Source: Callipepla californica brunnescens | Taxonomy: Eukaryota > Chordata > Aves > Galliformes > Odontophoridae | Reading direction: 5' to 3' | Assembly: GCA_023055505.1 (NCBI GenBank) | Contig: JALIRH010000063.1 | Coordinates: forward strand, 1,009,501-1,073,500 | Length of the DNA stretch: 64,000 nt | In this document: piece after piece, positions 56,317-64,000 of the stretch | Position numbering within the stretch: position 1 is the first letter of the stretch | How the letters are laid out: every line of letters starts with the position of its first letter | Program-made: the position numbers and the translations under genes | Notes under the pieces: generated by a model | The model's input: the letters and a program-made list of their open reading frames with translations, nothing else | Told to the model about the DNA's origin: nothing | Databases searched by the model: none

Positions 56317-59300
56317 GCTGAGGAAGCAAGCTTAATGAAGAAGTAAACAAGCAGCCTTACGTGAAAATGCTATCACCAATGATTTTATTTGTTTTAATTA
56401 ACTTCCAAATAACATATGTATACATACTTTTTTTTTTCATTTTAAATATTATTTGAGCCCAGCTTCAAAGGGACCTCATGAAGTAGCAGTTCAGATAATT
56501 CTTACCAGAGAACAACTGTTAAGTAAGAGTGAGAGCCTCATAATGAAACATGACACATTAAAGCAATCACTTAATTTCCCCCATTGTGTGTCTGGAATAC
56601 CTTCTCCTTCTGTGTGGGAAATGTACACAGGCAAAAGTTATTAATTAAAGCAGTGGCTTGCAGAAGGTTTTGGAAAGGGAACAAGAAATGCAAACAGTCT
56701 GTGAATGATCGCCTCCACCTCTCTTTCCACTGCAATTGATTCTATTCCTGGCTTTCCATGTGATCTCTCTTCCGTGCAAGAAATAAAAATTCCCTCTTCC
56801 TCCATCCAAGACTTAGTTTTGGGAGATGCTTGGGAGCACCTTTTGCTTTGTATTGAATTGGTGCTTTTTCTAGTGGGCATGGAGACAGCAGAGGACCTCC
56901 ACATACACATTGCCTGGATCAGCTCTGCTGATCAGCATGTAGACAGACCACAGCAAGCACAAAAAGGTGTTAGCAGTTTGTCCACGGCACAGTGGTGTGA
57001 GGGAGGCTCCCTGGCCTCTATCTAGGTCAGGCTTTTGGTGTGAAAAGACACAGAGTTAGTCAGAGGCAAAGACTAGAGGTCAAACCCATGCACCTGGTGC
57101 TGCCATCCCTTCCAGAAAACAGTTCAGGACCTGTTACCCAACCTTGGTGTCCTCCAGAGCTTCCTGTCCTGCAGAAAACCTCTCTTGTACCACCTCACCT
57201 GCCACTTTGTAACTTCTTTGCTGCTATTCCTGGGTATCCTCACTCATGTGTGTGCCTGAAGAATAAGTGCATTGCCTGCAGTGATGTCATTAAAGAATTA
57301 ATAATACATTAAAAATGTTTACTTCCTCTACAATAATGATAATTTTTGAGCTTCCTGCAGTGGAACATTTTCTCAATTGAATTCTTCATTCACTGAACAG
57401 CTCCAATACACATGAATGGCAAATTTGCCTTGCTCTCTGTGTTCTTCTAAAGGACATCCTTTGAAGACACAGCACCAGCACCAGTCTGGAGCCCTCCGTG
57501 CTCTGCTCAGTTCCATGCTGAACAAAGCACACCACTTACTATGCACTGTGCAACCTTACTGCATCCCTTCTAAATCTCCTGTTTCCAGAACTGTAGGAGC
57601 TTGAGTTCTTTAGCAGGTATGTGATAGATATCTTCTGGTGTGTCTACCCTGCATTTGATTTCCACCAGACAATTTATTCTTTGTTCTCAGTGCATTCTTT
57701 GCTGTAGATGAGCTCCTGTGTCTGTCCCAACATATAGGTTTCTCTCTGCAAGAGCTCAGTACCATTGGTCTCCATCATCAGCAGCAGGCCTTCTTCCTGA
57801 CTGTGTGAGCACAAATCCTACAAAGAGCTTGCTTGGGCCTGGCAATTTTTGCACTGTTCCCTTGCCACAGATCTCTTGATGCTGGCTGACCTCCAATGTG
57901 CTGAAGTGCACCAAAAGACATCTCTAAATAGGTCCTAATGTTGCACAGAGCTGAGGATGTTTCAGTTGCCTTGTCTTGTTGAGAGAATTAAAAAAGGAAC
58001 AGAATGGAATGGAATGCAAAGAGAAAGAGTAGAAAGCAAACAGAAGAAGTGAGGAATCCTTCCATCTCAACTAGTTTCAGTGTTGCTGGTGATGTGCAAG
58101 TATGGCATCTTCTCCTTGTAGTTTTCCTCCCAGCAGGAGAGTCTCTCCTGTATATTGGTGCTCCTTGCTGGCTAGCTCCATCTCTAAAGCAGTGGCCTTA
58201 CTGGTCCTTCAAGGACCAACACAACATTCTGGAAATGAGCTCTTCTCAACTGCTTGCCATGGTAAAACAAGCTAAGCCCATAAACCAGAGCACTCTGACA
58301 GCTTGTCTGTTGGTGCAGCACTCTGTTCTCAAAGCGAAATAGGTTCTCCCAGCTAGAAGCTGGCAGCAGTTGAGTAGAAAGCAGGTGAGTAAAGAGCTCC
58401 GAGTTCACTGAATGGAAAAAGCACATCAAATGGGAATTGGTCTTTTGTAGCTCATTTAGATGTGATGCACACAATTCTGATATTTAGGATGGTCTATCTT
58501 CTGCCTTCAATATTTTTAGAACCTGATTACCACTATACATCAGTGCTTTCTCAAGATCTGAAGTATTTGTTCAAGACTGATGCAAGGTGAATGGGCTATT
58601 GAGAGGGTGTGAGTTCTTCTGGGAGGGAAATTCCAGTCTTGTGCACCCTGAGATGTCAGTTCCATCCCCTTCCTTTGCCTCCAGGGCAAACTCCACATAT
58701 TGCTGTTGGTTATGCAGGAGCAAGACGGACATGTGCATATCAAATAAGTGCCATAGTTCTGCCAGCTTGTTGAGCCCAGGAAAGCCACAATTAGGGCATG
58801 CAAAACTCCCCAAGTGATCTCTGTATCATTTCCTGTGGTTTTTAGCACAATTATTTCCTAATTTTTCTTTGTGCCAGCTTTTTTTTCTGACTTGCCAGGA
58901 AAGACTGCAGATTATGCATGTGCGTCTGAAGCCCTGGCATTCTTCAAGTCTGACAAAGAAGTGTCAAGTTTGCAAAAGAAGAATGGTGGAAAATAACCCA
59001 CTTGTCACAGTAGGTCTTCTCTGGGGGTTAGTGTTGATCACGAGCCCAGTTACATCACAGCTCCTGCAGAACATTTCTCCCTTGCTATCCAGCTTCATTA
59101 CAGTTCCCGTTTTCTGTTGCCTCCCAGGGCAACACTATTCTGCACTATCATTGCAGCTCATGAGGGAAGAGAGCTCCAGACTTCCAGAGCAAGGAATAGT
59201 CCTGATATGTGCAATCTGAAAATGCCTGCGTTGGCACCACTCTGCTGTCTTTCTCTGTGGTCAATTATAAACTCAACAAGAAAAGTGCAGTGTTGCACAC

Positions 59301-62300
59301 TGTGAGGCTTCAGTGTATTCAGTAAGTAAGATGGCACACAGCTAGAGCTCAACACTTTTGCTGATACAAGAGGTCATACCAGAGACTGCATGGGCCCTGT
59401 CTGTACTTGGTGGTGGTTTTACTGGGAACATGGTGTGCTGAAGGCACTTCTGCACTTGCACTAAATAGGAACCGAACATCTAACTTCCGAAACTCCAGCA
59501 TCCTCTATCAATTTGATGTTTTCTCTCTATTTTTAGAATGAAAATTGTTTTATATTAAGGATGGGAGCTTGTTGCACAGAGTGAGCATGCGTCATTTAAT
59601 TAAAGGGATAGTGTAAACATGTCTGAAATTTCTTGCAGACATTGACGTCTAGGAGGTTGCCTTTGTTTTCTCTGGCAAATTGGTATTTGGATAGCATTTC
59701 CTTGCAGGAAACTGGTACGCTCTGAAAGCAGTATTTCATTTAAGGTCACTTAGAACATGCTCTGAAGCCAAAATGCATCAATTGATCTCAGTTTTCATTA
59801 GGCATGCCTGCCAATTTACATCACAGCCTCACTATGCTGATTTTCTTCATGGCTTGGACAGGGCATACTGTCCACAGAGGACCTGCATATAAAGGACACC
59901 TCTGCTCAGGGCCATGTTCATTCACGTGGGTCTGGCTGTATTCTGAGGCAGGGGTTGATTCTCATCGTTCTCAGCAGATGTCCCTGCCAAATAAAGTAAA
60001 CAAACAAAAAAACACCATAAGCTTTTGTCTTTTGAAAAGCTGGACAGGTTGTGATGCGAGCACACTTTGTATCAAACCTGACATTATCCTCAGCATGGAG
60101 ATTGCACAGGGTAAGGGCTAGCATTGCTGGAGGATGTAGCTGAAAAAGAAAAAAAAGAAAACAAAACCATGAGGACATGTGAAGAGAACCTCTGGAAATG
60201 GGATGAGGTGACCAGAGGCAAATCTGTGGGTTTCTTTTAGAGGAAAGTTTTGACTCCTCCAGAAGTGACATTTAGTTTCGTGTTTCCAACTGACTGGCTT
60301 CATGGAGACTGGGAAATGGTCTTCCCAGCCTCTGTGAACTGAGCATGTTTAAGAAAATCCCCAGATCTAGATATTGACTTTGAGTAGAGGGAAATGATGC
60401 ACAGACTCTGTGAAACAGCCAATAAGGAATAGATTTGCTGAACAACAGAGGAATTCATCTTAGCTAGCTTATGTCATCTAGAAATTAAGGCTGGGCTTCG
60501 TTGATATTCACCTTGACAGGGAAGCTTCAGAAGCAACCCCACCTTGTAGCATAGCATGGGGATCTGTGAGAGTGTGCTGTCAGCTCAAGTGGAACCATTG
60601 CTCTCATTACAAGAAGTGTGAGCTTGACAATATTGTTAGGGACTACAGGTGCGTGCAGAGATGGTTCCTGCAACCTAGCAGATGTGTGACTGCTCATCCA
60701 TACCCCTCTGCCTCTGCAGGAGATGCTGGGCAGCCTGCTAGGCCTGCCAGCCACAGAAAGAACTCTCATTCCATAAAGGATTGAAGGTCCTGCCCTCAGG
60801 CAGATCATTTTAGCTACAAAATTTAAACATAATACCAACATCAGGATGTCCTGTAGACTTACTAAGGGAGCGTTGAGCCCTGGAAGGGAGGGAGGGAGGG
60901 AGGGAGGGAGGGAGGGAGGGAGGGAGGGAGGGAGGGAGGGAGGGAGGGAGGGAGGGAGGGAGGGAGGGAGGAGAAGGAAAATAAAAACAACCCCAAAAGA
61001 TTCTTTGTAGAAGAAACCTGGTATTTAAAAGACAAAGTGAAATGCATGTTGAAAAATATTTATGTAAAACAGAGATTCAGGAAGGTGGTCCAACTACCTG
61101 CAGTGAGATAAAGAGATTGCCATGACCTTTAATTCTGGCGCTCAGATCCCACACGCTTGAGGCCGAACTATGAATAGTGAAGGTAAGTGGCAGATTTCAG
61201 ATACTCAAATCAGGCTTCCTCTTCACATTTTGTTTCTGTAAAAATAAGTAGCCTTTCAGTATATCTAACAAAATCTCTTCCCTGGCTCTCCTTGGCAGCT
61301 CCCCCTCCCATCTCCACCTCCAGAAATATCTGAACAGTATAATTTCCTCTTCTTTTTAGCCATCTTTCATAACTGAAATCTCTTTGTAAGAGAAAAAATT
61401 TCACAGTGAATTCCTCAACAGGCACTTACCAAAAGCAATTGATCAAAATGAAATGTTTAATGGGATTTTATACCCACAGACTTGGTGACACAAATGCATC
61501 TTCAAAGAGAAAATGGTAATGACATCAGAATGGATGGAGAAGGGGCCACCATTTCCCCAGCTTCATGGGAGCTTCCTTTTCAGGGTCAGTACAAGATCCA
61601 GGCTGAGGTGTGCATAGCTCTGTGAGATGTGGTTGCTGCTCCTGACCCCAGAGCTACCTACTACCTACTCTTCCTCGTGGAGGCTCAGTGCTGCTGTGCA
61701 GAGTCAAACATGTTGTTATTGCTTGTCGGCAGTACCCAGAGTGGCTGTAATGCTCCCCTGAGATCCAGACACATCATGGACAGCTGTTTCTCTCTTGTAA
61801 GGTAAAAAACAGGGTCCAGCTAGCACTGTTCTTTCTCTTGCAAAGTGGCCAGAGTAAATGCCTCTGGAAGAAGATAACACGAGAGCAGCAGGTTACAACA
61901 AGAGCATTACAAAGAAAGCAAAGGAGCGGAAGCAGCTGATCCGCAACATGCGGTGGCACAGGAGCTGATCCAGTTCAACACAGCCACTAAAACTGATACT
62001 GATGATGCCTTAATTGCATCCATTTTGAAAACCAAGTTCTCTGTAATTGAATGAGACCCAAATGATTAAAATAACAAAAATAAGTAATAAAAAAGAAGTC
62101 CCACTGATGAAACTTGTAGCTTAATCCAGGGTTGGAGGAGAGACAGGTGCCGAGCCAGCATTCACCTTACATGGGTCACATCTATCCTGCCACAATCCAA
62201 GCTTGCTCCTCCCACAGCTTCTGTCACTTCAGAGAGGAGTGTCTCTGAGAGTGGCAATACAAATGAACCCAGATCTGAGGTCTTCAAACCAAAACCATGT

Positions 62301-63678
62301 GCGTTATCTAAACACATGAAGATTCCTGTTGCAAAACTGAGGGATTTTGCTAGGTTCCTTTGTGAATCCTAACAAAGCTGGAAATCATGGTTCATGCCAC
62401 TTGGTACAGGGAGGATTATATGATCTGCCATCCAGTCACTGCTGGCTCTTGAGTCATCTGCGGTAGGTTCTGAGCAAGTCATACGATGTATCATTGGCTC
62501 CTTAACATGAAACCAAGGCAGAGGTGTCTCCTCACTCAGCTTGGATGGAGCATTCCTGTCCATGCCTGGGATCATTGTTCCATCGGTTGACACATCCCAA
62601 AGGAGTTTCCCAGTGGGATTTCTGCAGTAGTTTCAATGGTGAGGGAAGGAACAGAAGCTTGGTTGTGCAAGAGGGTGTTGCTGCATCTGTGTCTGCTGAC
62701 ATACAGGAGTCTATGTGAACCCCGAGGAAGGTTGAGGAACTTTCTCTCTTCTGCTTTCCAGAGAAGATTTCACAGACATGTAATCTGGCCCTATGCCATG
62801 TGAGATGCACAGGGGCAGAGCTAGCAGACTAATGTCATTAGTGCATTTTTTTCCACAGCATCCTCAACAACCTCCTGTGCTGTGCATAGATATACTGCCA
62901 ATACAAGTGTGTCTGCCATGTGACTGAGCTTGTGTTTAATGGATGAAATAGATTTGAAATCATTGTCTAGATGGTGTTATCACTTCAAGGAGAAAACCTC
63001 TTTTCCCATATAACTTGCTTCCTGACTGCCTCGCTGGCATCAGCCAGCTCTGCCCAGTCACCGATGGAGTTGCTCCAGGACAGCAGAGTGCCCCACAGTG
63101 CTTCGTGCTCCCAACCACCCTCCCACTGCCCTTGGAAGAGTTTAAAATGAGAAATCAAATGGCAACGTTTTTAACATTGCCTCCCACACAACATCTGACC
63201 TCAGCCTCCATTACGACTTGCTGCAGGTTCAAAAGCCTCCAGCAGAACAGCTTGCACCCCCAAAAAATGTGATTTCACCAAAATAGAAGCATTTTGCAGA
63301 ATGCAGTGATTTAACTAAATCTTTTGCCAGCATTTAGCTCTAGGTTTTGCAGTGTTTCAGTGTTTTGTGTTTTTGTTTAATTTTGGATTTCATTTTCTTG
63401 TATATTACTGAAACAAAATATTTTATGTTTACAAATATTTTTTTTCGGTGGAGAGGGCTGGGGGGCTGATTTCCAAACACATTTAGAAATAACAGGATTC
63501 CCTACTAAGCAGAAGTCCCATTTTCCTATCCACTCTGGTTATACAGAAGTTAATGCCACTGTGAAAAGACCTCTTCCCTATAACATACTTCACTTCCAGA
63601 ACGGTGAAGTATTTTCCATTATTTTAGTCTGTCAAGAGGCACAGTTTCACCTTTCATTGATATCAATCTCATAATCAG
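56317..63678. other. Unannotated DNA with a GGGA repeat
   Basis: About 7.4 kb without a recognised gene or transposon apart from the (AGGG)n repeat listed separately. Open frames reach 117 codons (59918-60271, minus) with no familiar domain. Confidence 0.55.
60884..60971 (+). repeat. (AGGG)n microsatellite, about 22 units
   Basis: A perfect tetranucleotide array of about 88 bp. GGG blocks separated by single A satisfy the usual G-quadruplex pattern many times over on the plus strand. The opposite strand reads as Pro/Ser repeats in a spurious frame. Confidence 0.97.
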
Positions 63679-63850
63679 TTGTTTGCCCACAGGAGCTGTG
63701 GAAGCCCTATCCCTGGGAGAGTTCAAGGCCAGGCTGGATGGAGATTTGAGCAACCTGAGCTAGCAGGAGCTGTCCTTGTCCAGGCCTCAGGGATTTGAAC
63801 AACTGATGTTTAAGGTCCCTTCCAACTCAAACCATGCTATGATTCTGTGA
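63679..63850 (+). mobile_element. CR1 LINE 3' end, short fragment
   Basis: About 170 bp of CR1 3' sequence on the plus strand, from GAGCTGTGGAAGCCCTATCC through GTTCAAGGCCAGGCTGGATG and AAGGTCCCTTCCAACTCAAA to the tail ATGATTCTGTGA. It covers only the last few codons of ORF2 and the short 3' untranslated region, typical of severely truncated CR1 copies. Confidence 0.93.
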
Positions 63851-64000
63851 TTTCTGTTAGTAGCTGGGATATCTACGCCAGGGCCGAGACATGCTTGGTA
63901 CCTTCCTCGTGTTGGATGGAGTGTTGTAGATGCTGCTAGCCACCAGGATCCAGCATGAGGCACACATTCTGCTAAAGCTAGGGTGACTCCAGCCTGAACA

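Noticed and set aside
47326..60971. CRISPR-like arrays
   Set aside because: The repeats are simple tandem microsatellites without unique spacers, and this is vertebrate DNA.

Overview
This looks like a gene-poor stretch of bird nuclear DNA, most likely from a galliform such as chicken or a close relative. The evidence is the repeat content. There are several 5'-truncated CR1 LINEs ending in the ATTCTATG-type 3' tail, internally deleted mariner elements that appear to match the chicken 'Galluhop' type, an ERV-L-like provirus, and several families of short solo LTRs. I found no host protein-coding gene, rRNA or functional tRNA that I can defend. The long open frames are transposon-derived, lie in low-complexity DNA, or have no recognisable protein features. 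The window could be intergenic or lie inside a very long intron; the sequence alone does not decide this.

Layout. 1-10.5 kb: mostly unannotated DNA, with a plus-strand CR1 (2.5-3.76 kb) and a long pyrimidine tract (5.2-5.5 kb). 10.5-14.7 kb: a decayed minus-strand ERV-L provirus with protease, reverse transcriptase, RNase H and integrase relics between a full 3' LTR and a stub of the 5' LTR. 16.1-16.5 kb: a solo LTR of the same family with a perfect 5-bp target duplication. 21-25.5 kb: minus-strand CR1 sequence in two blocks, the first interrupted by a younger plus-strand CR1. 26.6-27.5 kb: the C-terminal end of a hAT transposase next to a 546-bp deletion-derivative mariner. 32.6 kb: a probable MIR/CORE-SINE relic. 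37.7-46.1 kb: three copies of a second LTR family (TGTCA...TGACA), one carrying a third, CpG-rich LTR family inside it. 50.7-53.1 kb: a second CpG-rich LTR, then a mariner split by two unrelated LTRs. 55.1-56.3 kb: a minus-strand CR1. 63.7 kb: a short CR1 tail.

The window reads as a layered record of insertions. Target-site duplications let several events be ordered: mariner before two LTRs; TGTCA-type LTR before the CpG-rich LTR; minus-strand CR1 before plus-strand CR1. No operon or gene system exists here. The most useful observations are the exact nesting boundaries, splice-donor-like motifs inside two LTR families, and the hAT and SINE relics. All family assignments come from reading the sequence and general knowledge of these families; no database search was possible.
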